A stretch of 20,562 nt of DNA from RGIG3009 sp964389495. GTDB lineage: Bacteria > Bacillota > Clostridia > Oscillospirales > Acutalibacteraceae. Shown here piece after piece: positions 6,857 to 15,147 of this stretch. The notes under the pieces were generated by a model. The model did no database searches, had not been told where the DNA came from, and saw only the letters and a program-made list of their open reading frames with translations. Both the position numbers and the translations under genes were made by a program. Every line of letters begins with the position of its first letter. The first letter of the stretch is position 1. The stretch is from the NCBI GenBank assembly GCA_964389495.1, contig CAYMDU010000023.1, positions 1 through 20,562 on the forward strand, in the 5' to 3' direction.

Positions 6857-7174
6857 ATGGCAACAAAAGAATTACAAGGCAGCGAATGGAAAGAATTTTC
6901 CCAAGCCGACTATGCCGTGATTGATTGCTACGGCGATCAATGCTTTGCCTGCACGCTGCTGGCACCGGTGTACGACGGCCTGGCCGACGAACTGGGCGAT
7001 ATCGCCTTCGGCCGCATCAACATTTCGCAATATCCCGAAATCGCCGATGCTCACAACATTTCGGCCATGCCGACATTGTTGTTTTTCCGCCACGGCGAAT
7101 TGGTCAATCAAAGCATCGGTTCCCTGGGCCGCGAAGACCTGTTGGCACAGGTTGCTGCATTGCTGTATCAATAA
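6857..7174 (+). CDS. Thioredoxin-family protein with atypical CFAC active site
   Basis: This 105-residue single-domain thioredoxin fold keeps the cis-proline loop (SAMPTLLFF), the FGRINI strand and the usual length. The active site reads DQCFACTLLAP instead of WCGPC, so the preceding tryptophan and the Gly-Pro are replaced. Both cysteines remain, so it can still be a dithiol/disulfide carrier, probably with an altered redox potential and partner set. The start codon lies one base after the upstream stop, so translation is coupled. The gene just downstream encodes an FTR-catalytic-chain-like protein, which is a natural reductant for it. Cytosolic; family assignment is good, the client is unknown. 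Confidence 0.88.
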   Translation: MATKELQGSEWKEFSQADYAVIDCYGDQCFACTLLAPVYDGLADELGDIAFGRINISQYPEIADAHNISAMPTLLFFRHGELVNQSIGSLGREDLLAQVAALLYQ

Positions 7175-7189
7175 TCAGGAGGTGCCCAC

Positions 7190-7390
7190 ATGGGAAAAGT
7201 TCGCCTTAATGAAGACCGCGATACCGTGGCTCGCATCAAAGAAGGGCTAAAACAAACCGGCGGTTTTTGCCCTTGCCGCCGGGAACGCCTGCCGGAATAC
7301 AAATGTATTTGCGAAGAATTCAAGCAGCAAATTCAAGACCCGGATTTTGAAGGCTACTGTCATTGTCGCCTTTATTATAAAGAAAAATAA
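7190..7390 (+). CDS. Ferredoxin:thioredoxin reductase catalytic-chain-like [4Fe-4S] protein
   Basis: This 66-residue protein has the three paired-cysteine motifs of the FTR catalytic (beta) chain: C27-P-C29, C39-I-C41 and C57-H-C59. By analogy with the plant enzyme, C27, C39, C41 and C57 would hold a [4Fe-4S] cluster, and C29-C59 would form the active disulfide that reduces thioredoxin with electrons from ferredoxin. Spacing differs from the plant CPC-X16-CPC-X8-CHC pattern: 9 residues lie between the first two motifs and 15 between the last two. A perfect AGGAGG stands 7 nt before the ATG. No variable (alpha) chain gene is nearby. The adjacent thioredoxin is the obvious partner. Family call is good; reaction is inferred. 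Confidence 0.82.
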   Translation: MGKVRLNEDRDTVARIKEGLKQTGGFCPCRRERLPEYKCICEEFKQQIQDPDFEGYCHCRLYYKEK

Positions 7391-7411
7391 ACAAAGAAAG
7401 GAACCAGAACC

Positions 7412-8506
7412 ATGAAAAGAGCAGTATCCCTTATTTTGGTGTTTGCCATGCTGTTTTCTTTGGCAGGTTGCAGCCTGTTCAGCGATAAGAGCTTGGTATA
7501 CATCGACAAAACCCACACCGTTAACGATCCCCAAGGCCTCAGCTACGAAACCCGCATTGTACTGAACAACACCAAATTTGCCGAAAGCATCGAATCGTAT
7601 GTGAATGCCGCCGCCTATCCCGACAACATGATGTACGACGAAGAAGGCAACATGGTGGGCATGTACAACTACGACGAAACCACCGGTTTGGCCTCCGGCT
7701 GGACAAACCTGCAAGACGGCACCTACACCGCTTTCCCGGAAGGCGAAGAAGTGGATTTGGGCAAGCCGGACGCTTCCAAAATGATTGATATTCCCGGCGA
7801 TGTCATTTTGGGTTGTGTTGTCTACGGCAGCAAAGCCAAAGCCACCGATGCCTATTTCTATTTGTTCCTGTCGGATGCCGGTGCCAAAGATGTGGTGAAA
7901 ACCAACATGGCCTCCCTCTATGGCATGGAATTCAAAGAAGACAGCGACACGGTGCTTTCTTTCCATCAGGACGAAGCCACCATTGATGCGGAATTCCAAG
8001 CAATGATTGATGAAGGCCTTTCTGTTATGTCCAAGGATGCCGCGGCCTACGCCGATTCCTTGAAGAGCATGTACATGGTGAAGGAATACACCGGCGAAAG
8101 TGCCTACAAACCCTACGCCAACATCACCGACCCCACCGACATTGAATTCGACCAACGAGTGATTTTGGCCGGCACCGGCGAATATGCCATCTTGGAGCAA
8201 TATATTGACGATTTGTCTGTGATGACGGATGTTGTATACGGCAAAGACGGAAAAACCGTGGGTCACTACACCTACTACGAAGCTCCCAACAAAGCCTCCG
8301 GCGACAATTTGGAGAGCTACTTAACCGAAAATCATTATTCGAATGTCACCCGTGTAGCCGATACCGCGGTTATGACCTACATAACCGGGAAAGAATTGGA
8401 AGACACCATCACCGCCTATAAAGGTTACAATGTCATGAAGGACGATTCCGTGGATGAATATGTCCGATTCATTGAAGAATCCTTCTTCTCTGTTGTTTGC
8501 GAATAA
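7412..8506 (+). CDS. Lipoprotein with an internally duplicated domain, function unknown
   Basis: This 364-residue protein begins with a classical lipoprotein signal: KR, a hydrophobic stretch, then the lipobox LAGC with C20 as the predicted lipidated residue. The mature protein would be anchored on the outer face of the membrane. I do not recognise the family. The protein contains a repeat: residues about 45-96 (YETRIVLNN...NMVGMYNYDETTGLASG) align with about 246-297 (FDQRVILAG...KTVGHYTYYEAPNKASG). The mature part is acidic and rich in Tyr and Asp. AAAGGAA precedes the ATG by about 9 nt. It is 21 bp after the FTR-like gene and ends at a strong terminator, so it is probably the last gene of the thiol operon, although its link to redox is unclear. 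Confidence 0.85.
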   Translation: MKRAVSLILVFAMLFSLAGCSLFSDKSLVYIDKTHTVNDPQGLSYETRIVLNNTKFAESIESYVNAAAYPDNMMYDEEGNMVGMYNYDETTGLASGWTNLQDGTYTAFPEGEEVDLGKPDASKMIDIPGDVILGCVVYGSKAKATDAYFYLFLSDAGAKDVVKTNMASLYGMEFKEDSDTVLSFHQDEATIDAEFQAMIDEGLSVMSKDAAAYADSLKSMYMVKEYTGESAYKPYANITDPTDIEFDQRVILAGTGEYAILEQYIDDLSVMTDVVYGKDGKTVGHYTYYEAPNKASGDNLESYLTENHYSNVTRVADTAVMTYITGKELEDTITAYKGYNVMKDDSVDEYVRFIEESFFSVVCE

Positions 8507-8514
8507 CAACGGCC

Positions 8515-8561
8515 GACGGATGCCATACGCAGCATGGTGTGTGGCATCCGTCTTTTCTTTT
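8515..8561 (+). terminator. Strong intrinsic terminator after the lipoprotein gene
   Basis: A perfect 11-bp stem, GACGGATGCCA / TGGCATCCGTC (8515-8525 and 8542-8552), extends inward by about five more pairs including G-U pairs, to a 6-nt loop. It is followed at once by TTTTCTTTT. It should close the thiol operon. The ABC gene starts 72 bp further on; a small hairpin AAACCG-N5-CGGTTT sits between them, and no convincing promoter is seen there. Confidence 0.9.
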
Positions 8562-8632
8562 CATCTCCTAAAAACGCAGAAACCGGATCGCGGTTTTTGC
8601 CGAGTTCGTATTTCACTTGACGGAGGAACAGT

Positions 8633-10375
8633 ATGAAAACCCAACACACAAAAGACAACAATCGAAAATGGCGCTCCCTGTTTCGAACAATCAAAAACCT
8701 GCATCTGCCGTGGATTTGGGTTGCTCTTGGTTTGTTCCTGAACCTGGGACTTAGCCACTTGCTTTTAAAGCTTCCCGATACCACCGCCGATTTGATGAGC
8801 GGTGAGCTAACCGGCTCGGCCCTGTGGAACGCCGTTTTATACTACATCATCCTCGGCCTGCTTTCCATGATCTCCGTGGCCGGGCAGGCGCAGGCACAAT
8901 CATACAGCGTGAAATGCGCCCGTGAATCCGTGTGGAAGAAAATGCTTCGCCTGAAAATGTCGTTCTACGACACCGATAATCCGTCGGATTTAATGAGCGC
9001 TATCACCAACGACACCAATTCCGCAGTTACCGATGTGGTGAATGTGATTATTTATCTCATTCCCAACATCTACTATGTGGTGATGGCATTGCTGAAAATC
9101 AATCAATACCATTGGGTTTTGGCAGCAGCTTGCTTTGCCATTCTTCCCATCAAGTGCTTGTATGTTTTTGTTATGGGCCGGCGGTTTGAAGTCGGCACAG
9201 CACAAATTTACAGCAAAATCGGCCGTCTAACCGGCTTCCTTGCCGATCGCATTGCCCACTTGCCTCTAATCAAAGCCTACACCAACGAGCAGGCCGAATC
9301 GGATGCCGGCGAAAAGGCGGCTTTCAAACTCATGAAAGCCAACATGAAGCTGGTACATTTGGACAATATTGCTCTTGGCATCACGGAACTTATCGGCGTC
9401 CTTCAAAAGTGCGCTGTGGTTATCGTGGCAGTTGTCCTTCTTCAACAGGAAAAAATCGATATGGCCATGTGGCTTGGGTTCTTCCTGTTCTCGCAAAGCC
9501 TGTTTTCCTACATGGATCAAATTTTTGATGTGTGGCTGCGCTTGAAAAGTATTCAGGGCACCTTCTGGCGTGTGATCACCATCATGGACAGTGACGAAGA
9601 AGCCACCGAAGCCCCCCTTTCTTCCCTGCCGCAAGGCGATATTCGCTTTAACAATGTCACATTCACCTACCCCGAAACCGATACACCCGCTTTGAATCAA
9701 GTATCTTTGGTGATTCCGCGCGGCACCTCCGCCGCCATTGTCGGGCTGTGTGGAAGCGGCAAAACCACCACCATCAGCTTGCTGGAACGCCTGTATACTC
9801 CGGATGAAGGCGCTGTCCTCATCGGCGACACCGATATCCGCGACATTTCGCTGGACGAATTCCGCCGTCATATTTCCTATGTGCAGCAAGGCGCCGGCAT
9901 TTTCAGCGGCACCCTGCGTGAAGCACTAACCTATGGCATTTCCCGCTCGGTTACCGATGAGGAAATCATGGAGGCCGCACGCCAAACCGGCTTTAACGAC
10001 TACTTGGCACTGTGCAACAACAATCTGGACACCGAGATTGCCTCCGACGGCACTTCGCTGTCAGGCGGTCAAAATCAGCGCTTGGTGCTCACGCGCGAAT
10101 TGCTTCGCAACGGCGATATTCTGTTACTGGACGAACCGACCGCCGCTTTGGATGTACATGTATCGGCCAAAATTCAAGAAACCATCGACCGTGTGTTTGC
10201 CGATAAAACACGGTTGCTGGTGACCCACGACCTATCGCTTGCCAAATCCTACAACACCATTTTTGTCATGAGCAACGGCAAGTTAGTCGGCTCAGGCACT
10301 CACGAGGACTTGCTTTCTCACTGCGCCGCATACCGCGACATGAACTCCAACACGAAAGAGGCGGTGACCGTATGA
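8633..10375 (+). CDS. ABC exporter half-transporter (TMD-NBD fusion), first of a pair
   Basis: This 580-residue half-transporter has an N-terminal type IV (exporter) membrane domain of about six helices (25-310) and a C-terminal ATPase (about 330-575). ATPase motifs are intact: Walker A GLCGSGKT (371-378), Q-loop YVQQG, signature LSGGQ (476-480), Walker B ILLLDE (496-501) and the switch histidine H532. It would export a hydrophobic or peptidic substrate using ATP, as a heterodimer with the next gene product. GGAGG stands 6 nt before the ATG. Its last codons overlap the next start by 4 nt (ATGA), a sign of stoichiometric synthesis. The substrate cannot be told; the M16 peptidase downstream hints at peptides. 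No C39 peptidase domain is fused. Confidence 0.93.
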   Translation: MKTQHTKDNNRKWRSLFRTIKNLHLPWIWVALGLFLNLGLSHLLLKLPDTTADLMSGELTGSALWNAVLYYIILGLLSMISVAGQAQAQSYSVKCARESVWKKMLRLKMSFYDTDNPSDLMSAITNDTNSAVTDVVNVIIYLIPNIYYVVMALLKINQYHWVLAAACFAILPIKCLYVFVMGRRFEVGTAQIYSKIGRLTGFLADRIAHLPLIKAYTNEQAESDAGEKAAFKLMKANMKLVHLDNIALGITELIGVLQKCAVVIVAVVLLQQEKIDMAMWLGFFLFSQSLFSYMDQIFDVWLRLKSIQGTFWRVITIMDSDEEATEAPLSSLPQGDIRFNNVTFTYPETDTPALNQVSLVIPRGTSAAIVGLCGSGKTTTISLLERLYTPDEGAVLIGDTDIRDISLDEFRRHISYVQQGAGIFSGTLREALTYGISRSVTDEEIMEAARQTGFNDYLALCNNNLDTEIASDGTSLSGGQNQRLVLTRELLRNGDILLLDEPTAALDVHVSAKIQETIDRVFADKTRLLVTHDLSLAKSYNTIFVMSNGKLVGSGTHEDLLSHCAAYRDMNSNTKEAVTV

Positions 10376-12096
10376 AAACCAAAACGCACACTTCGAAAAA
10401 GCTCCTGAACTATTTGTCCGTCTTTAAAGGCGTGAAACTCCCCTGGATTTTAATGGCTTTCAGCCTGTGCTTTTCCCTTCTCATGATGCGAAGCGAACTC
10501 CAAGTGGCCACTCTCACTGCCGATATCATCGATTCCACACAGCGTGCCATTAACTCCAAAGTTTTGTTGGAATATGTGGCAATGGCCGCCGCCGTGGCTG
10601 CTTTTTCAATTGCCAATTCCTATTTTGGACGAAAGGTTGAAGAAGTCATCAACTGCCGCGTGCGCGTGAAACTGTGGAGAAAAATCATGCGGCTTCCTTC
10701 GCAATATTACGACGAAGATAACGGCAATCAGCTCGTCAGCCGTATCACTTCGGATGCTTCCGCTCCTTCCCTCCTTTTTTCGTTGGCCATCTCCTGCATC
10801 ACCTGTATTGTCATTTCCGTTCAAGCGTTTTCGCAATTGTTCACCTATCACAAAACCTTGGCAATGTACTCCTTGCTGATTATTCCGCTCACCCTTCTGT
10901 TTTGTGCCCTGTATGCGGTTTTGCAATTCAAACTGGGTGTGTATTCAACCGCCACATTTGCCGGCAGCTTGGGCTACTTGGCAGAGCGTGTTCGCAATTT
11001 CCGTTTGATTAAAAGTGCTGTCACCGAAAAGTTGGAATCTCAAAAGGGAAGCAAAACGTTCAAACAAATGTACAAAGCCGATTTCCTCACTTGGCTCATG
11101 ATCGCCGGCTACCAAATGTCTTCCGGCCTGTTTTCCATACTGTTCATCGTTGTTGTTTTTGTTATCGGCGGGCAGTTGGTTCCCAAAGGGGAAATCACCA
11201 TTGGCGAACTCACCGGATTTTATTCCATCACCGGCATTGTTTCTTTGCAGCTCATGCAGTTCTTCATGAACATCGGGTCGCTGTATAGCACCCTCGGCAA
11301 CATGAGAAAAATCACCGAAATTTCCGAAACACCGGTGGAACGCCAAGACGGTGCCGCCGTTCCTTCCGGCAATGCGGATATTGTTTTCAACGATGTCACC
11401 TTTGCCTACAACGACGAACGCAATGTCCTCAATGCACTCTCTTTGCGTATCCCCCACGGCAAAGTAACCGCCATCATCGGCGGGAACGGCGCCGGCAAAT
11501 CCACGCTGTTTAAACTGTTGGAACGCCTGTACGAACCGAAATCCGGCACCATCTGCTTCGGCGACGAAGACATTGCTCAGTACAACCTAACGCAATGGCG
11601 CGACCGCTTTGCCTATGTTTTTCAAAAAACGCCGCTGGTTAGCGGAACGGTTCGCGAAAATCTCCTTTACGGGCTTGACCGCCCGGTTTCCGACGAAGAG
11701 CTCATCGCAATCACCAAAAAGGCCAACTGCTACGATTGCATCATGGAAAAGCCCAACGGATTCGATGAAGTTATCGGCATCGATGGTTCCGGCTTTTCCG
11801 GCGGGCAAGCACAGTGCATTTCCATTGCCCGTGCCATGTTGCGCAATGCCGACTATCTCTTGCTGGACGAAGCAACCAGTAACCTCGATGTTGTCAGCGA
11901 AGCCGCTGTTACCCAAGCATTGGATAGCCTGATGCAAGGGAAAACCACCATCATGATTGCTCACAACTACGCAGCCACCCGCAACGCCGATTATGTCATC
12001 GTCATGAACGGCGGAACAGTGGAAACAGCCGGCACTCCCGATGAGTTGCTTCAATCCAGTTCGTATTATCAAGCTTTCAGCAACGCTTTGTGTTAA
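10372..12096 (+). CDS. ABC exporter half-transporter (TMD-NBD fusion), second of a pair
   Basis: This 574-residue protein has the same build as its upstream neighbour: about six membrane helices (20-310) and an ATPase domain. Walker A is GGNGAGKS (370-377), the Q-loop is YVFQK, the signature is FSGGQ (475-479) in place of LSGGQ, Walker B is YLLLDE (495-500) and the switch histidine is H531. Both ATP sites of the presumed heterodimer therefore look competent, unlike many asymmetric exporter pairs where one site is degenerate. The ATG overlaps the previous stop by 4 nt. The protein is only moderately similar to the first half, so the pair is an old one and not a recent duplication. Confidence 0.93.
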   Translation: MKTKTHTSKKLLNYLSVFKGVKLPWILMAFSLCFSLLMMRSELQVATLTADIIDSTQRAINSKVLLEYVAMAAAVAAFSIANSYFGRKVEEVINCRVRVKLWRKIMRLPSQYYDEDNGNQLVSRITSDASAPSLLFSLAISCITCIVISVQAFSQLFTYHKTLAMYSLLIIPLTLLFCALYAVLQFKLGVYSTATFAGSLGYLAERVRNFRLIKSAVTEKLESQKGSKTFKQMYKADFLTWLMIAGYQMSSGLFSILFIVVVFVIGGQLVPKGEITIGELTGFYSITGIVSLQLMQFFMNIGSLYSTLGNMRKITEISETPVERQDGAAVPSGNADIVFNDVTFAYNDERNVLNALSLRIPHGKVTAIIGGNGAGKSTLFKLLERLYEPKSGTICFGDEDIAQYNLTQWRDRFAYVFQKTPLVSGTVRENLLYGLDRPVSDEELIAITKKANCYDCIMEKPNGFDEVIGIDGSGFSGGQAQCISIARAMLRNADYLLLDEATSNLDVVSEAAVTQALDSLMQGKTTIMIAHNYAATRNADYVIVMNGGTVETAGTPDELLQSSSYYQAFSNALC

Positions 12097-12108
12097 GAAA
12101 GGATTGCC

Positions 12109-14994
12109 ATGAAAAACCAAACCTCTTCCTTGTCTGCCCTGCCAATTAACGGGGTTTGCCACGGCTTTCAGCTTGTAAAAAAAGAAACCGTGGCTTCCAA
12201 GTCCGCCGTTCTGTACACACTGAAACATCAAAAAACCGGTGCCGAATTGTTGTATTTCGATCGCGACGACGAAAACAAAACCTTTGCCATCGCTTTCAAA
12301 ACCTTGCCGGAAAACAGCACCGGTGTGTTCCACATTTTGGAACACAGTGTACTCAACGGGTCGCGCAAATATCCCGTGAAAGAGCCGTTTGTATCCATGC
12401 TGCAAAGCTCCATGCAAACCTTCTTGAACGCTTTTACTTACAGCGACAAAACCGTGTTTCCGGTTTCCAGCCGAAACGAAAAAGACTTTTTCAACCTCAT
12501 GTCGGTTTACATGGATGCCGTGTTTTTCCCCATGATCTACCAACGCCCTGAAATTTTTATGCAGGAGGGATGGCACTATGAATTGGAAAACGAAACCGCC
12601 ACCCCCACCTACAACGGCGTTGTGTTCAGCGAGATGAAAGGCGTCTATGCCGATGTCAACAGCGTAATCGAAGAAGAAACCAAACGGCTTTTGTTTCCGA
12701 ACACCAGCTATGGGTATTCCAGCGGCGGGCACCCCGCACACATTCCCGAATTAACCTATCAGGAATTTATCGATACGCACACCCGGTTCTATCACCCGTC
12801 CAATTCTCGCATTTTCCTGGACGGCCGCATGGATGTGGATGCTGTTCTGCAATTTTTGGATAACGACTATCTGTCCCAATACGAATACCGTCAACCGGAT
12901 TTTGACTTTGTGTTGCAAACGCCAACCACCGCCGAAGACACCATTTATTACGAAGCGGCCGAAGGCGAAGACAACCAGCCACACATGTCCGTTGCCAAAA
13001 TTCTTTGCACGCATCACGAAGTTGAAACCATTTATGCTGCCGAAATTTTGGCCGACTATTTAACCGGTTCCAACGAAGCACCTTTTAAGCGTGCCGTGCT
13101 GGAAGCCGGCTTGGCACAAGATGTTAATTTGGAAATCACCGACGGGGTACTTCAACCCACCATGACACTTGTGTTTAACAACATCGCACCCGACTCTGCC
13201 GCCGCTATTAAAGATTTCATTCCCACAGCTGTGAACGACTTGCTTCGTCGTGGATTAAACCGCGAATCCCTAACCGCTTCTTTGGAACGGTCGGTGTTCC
13301 TCAATAAAGAAATTCGCGAACCGTACGGATTGGAACTGGGGCTCAAAGCGCTGGACGGCTGGCTATACGGTGACGACCCGTTAACCCACATTGAAATCGA
13401 CAGCATTTTCGAGTCACTCAAAGCCAAACTGGATACCGACTACTTTGAAACGTTGCTTAAAAACATGCTGTGCGATGCTTCCGACAAAACCTATCTGCAT
13501 GTTTTCCCTTCACTCACCAAAGGTGAGGAGGATGCTCGCCGCGAAGCGGAAAAACTGGCCGCTGTTGCCGCCTCTTGGAACGATGCCCAGCGGAAGCAAT
13601 GCTTTGAGGAATTCACGGCCATGCAGCAATGGCAACAAAGTGTGGACAGCGATGAAATTTTAGCCACCCTGCCGCACCTGGCATTGTCCGATGTGCCCGA
13701 AACCGTGAAGCAGCCTTCTTTACAGCTGACCAAGCTGGAAAACACACCGGTGCTGTCGGTGGATACCGATACCAACAATTTGGTGTATCTCAATCTGTTC
13801 TTTGACATTTCGGATTTTTCGCTGGAAGAGTTGCGCTTGGCCAATGTCCTGTCTTCATGCTTTGGCATGCTGCACACCAAAAACTACACGGCCGATGCGT
13901 TGCAAACCAAAACCAAGGCTATTTTGGGCTATTTAACGGCCGGCGTGGAACTCACCGCCAAGGTGAAACAGGTTGACGATTGCAAACCGTATTTTCACAT
14001 TGCCACCGCGATGCTGAAAGAAAAAGTACCGGAGGCCGTCTCCTTGTTGCAGGAATTGCTCATTAACGGCCTGTACGACGAAACCGATAAGATTCACGAA
14101 ACCACCCTGCAAAACGAGTATTTGTTGCGGCAATCCCTGTTGAGCAACGGCCATGTGTTTGCCATGACAAAAGCCTTGTCCCATGCCACACAAAAAGGAG
14201 CGGTAAAAGAACTGCTGGAAGGCGAAAGCTTCCTCAACTGGTTTTCCGCCTTTGCTGCTTCGTTCAATGAACAGAAATCGCATATTGGGGAACAGTTTGC
14301 CGCTTTGGCTGCCAAAGCCTTTGCAAAGAACCGCCTGTTTGTCGGATACAGCGGACCTTTGGACAACGCGGCGCTACACGAATTGATTGTAGCATTGCCG
14401 GAAACCGTGCAAGAAGCCCCCACCGTTCTCCCCGTCACAACGCAAGGCAACTGTGCCATTGAAATTCCGGCCGGCATCGGGTTTTCCGCTTTCGGCCACA
14501 ACCTGTATGCCCTCGGCGGTGATTTTTCCGGTACCTATTCCGTTCTTTCGTCGCTTGTCAGCTACGCCTACCTTTGGAACACCGTGCGTGTCCAGGGCGG
14601 TGCCTACGGCACCGGTATGCGCGTTACCATTGGCGGCGATGTGGTTTGTTACTCCTACCGCGACCCTCATCTGGAAAACAGTTGCACTGCCTTCCAAAGC
14701 ATTCCCGATTTCCTGAAAGACTTTTTGGAACAGCAAATGCCACTGGATGACATCATCATCGGCACGGTTAACACCACCGAACCGCTTCTCGGCCCGGCTG
14801 AGGTTTGCAGCACCGAATGTCTGCGCTATCTCAACGGTATCTCCCACGAGGCAATCGCTACTCTCCGCAAAGACATTCTCGGCACCACGCCTCAAAAACT
14901 GTCGGCACTGATTGACACTTTGCGTGCCTACACCGCTCACGGAAAATTCTGCGCCGTAGGCGATAAAACATCCGTTGCTTTTGTTCGCTCCTGA
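12109..14994 (+). CDS. M16C zinc metallopeptidase (presequence-protease/insulinase family)
   Basis: This 961-residue protein has the length and layout of PreP-type M16C peptidases, two halves of about 450 residues that close around short peptides. The inverted zinc motif HILEH (H75, E78, H79) is intact, and E175 in SEMKG is the expected third zinc ligand, 96 residues after H79. The C-terminal half carries the substrate-binding segments GGAYGTG and SYRDP. There is no signal peptide, so it acts in the cytoplasm, degrading unstructured peptides of roughly 10-65 residues (family knowledge). AAAGGA precedes the ATG by about 6 nt, and the gene starts 12 bp after the ABC pair, so it is probably in that operon. 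It may clear peptide precursors or recycle peptides related to the transporter, but this is inference. Confidence 0.93.
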   Translation: MKNQTSSLSALPINGVCHGFQLVKKETVASKSAVLYTLKHQKTGAELLYFDRDDENKTFAIAFKTLPENSTGVFHILEHSVLNGSRKYPVKEPFVSMLQSSMQTFLNAFTYSDKTVFPVSSRNEKDFFNLMSVYMDAVFFPMIYQRPEIFMQEGWHYELENETATPTYNGVVFSEMKGVYADVNSVIEEETKRLLFPNTSYGYSSGGHPAHIPELTYQEFIDTHTRFYHPSNSRIFLDGRMDVDAVLQFLDNDYLSQYEYRQPDFDFVLQTPTTAEDTIYYEAAEGEDNQPHMSVAKILCTHHEVETIYAAEILADYLTGSNEAPFKRAVLEAGLAQDVNLEITDGVLQPTMTLVFNNIAPDSAAAIKDFIPTAVNDLLRRGLNRESLTASLERSVFLNKEIREPYGLELGLKALDGWLYGDDPLTHIEIDSIFESLKAKLDTDYFETLLKNMLCDASDKTYLHVFPSLTKGEEDARREAEKLAAVAASWNDAQRKQCFEEFTAMQQWQQSVDSDEILATLPHLALSDVPETVKQPSLQLTKLENTPVLSVDTDTNNLVYLNLFFDISDFSLEELRLANVLSSCFGMLHTKNYTADALQTKTKAILGYLTAGVELTAKVKQVDDCKPYFHIATAMLKEKVPEAVSLLQELLINGLYDETDKIHETTLQNEYLLRQSLLSNGHVFAMTKALSHATQKGAVKELLEGESFLNWFSAFAASFNEQKSHIGEQFAALAAKAFAKNRLFVGYSGPLDNAALHELIVALPETVQEAPTVLPVTTQGNCAIEIPAGIGFSAFGHNLYALGGDFSGTYSVLSSLVSYAYLWNTVRVQGGAYGTGMRVTIGGDVVCYSYRDPHLENSCTAFQSIPDFLKDFLEQQMPLDDIIIGTVNTTEPLLGPAEVCSTECLRYLNGISHEAIATLRKDILGTTPQKLSALIDTLRAYTAHGKFCAVGDKTSVAFVRS

Positions 14995-15049
14995 CAGTGC
15001 CGGTTTGTTGCAAAACCGTTTGCAATCCCACCAATCCGAGCGGATACTC

Positions 15050-15085
15050 AAACGGCGACAAGGAAAAATCCTTGTCGCCGTTTTT
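15050..15085 (+). terminator. Intrinsic terminator after the M16C peptidase gene
   Basis: A perfect 15-bp stem, AAACGGCGACAAGGA / TCCTTGTCGCCGTTT, encloses an AAAA loop (15065-15068) and runs directly into TTTTT. It closes the ABC-peptidase operon. Confidence 0.92.
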
Positions 15086-15090
15086 ACATA

Positions 15091-15119
15091 TAGAAAAGCT
15101 TGCCATATCATGCTATACT
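15091..15119 (+). promoter_or_regulatory. Extended -10 promoter for the phosphoesterase gene
   Basis: TGCTATACT (15111-15119) is an extended -10 element, TGN before TATACT. A weak -35 box TAGAAA (15091-15096) is 17 bp upstream. It lies just after the preceding terminator and 29 nt before the start codon, so the gene is its own unit. Confidence 0.6.
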
Positions 15120-15147
15120 ATTCTTGGGATTGTTGGGAGGTTATTCT

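Noticed and set aside
7247..8266. Long open frame on the minus strand (339 codons) opposite the lipoprotein gene
   Set aside because: It is a shadow of codon bias in the plus-strand genes; it has no recognisable domain or matching operon context, and the plus-strand lipoprotein has a clear signal peptide and ribosome site.
11587..12741. Long open frame on the minus strand (384 codons) opposite the ABC and M16C genes
   Set aside because: The plus strand here encodes intact ABC motifs and the HILEH zinc motif; the antisense translation is low-complexity and His/Gly/Val-rich, as expected of a shadow frame.
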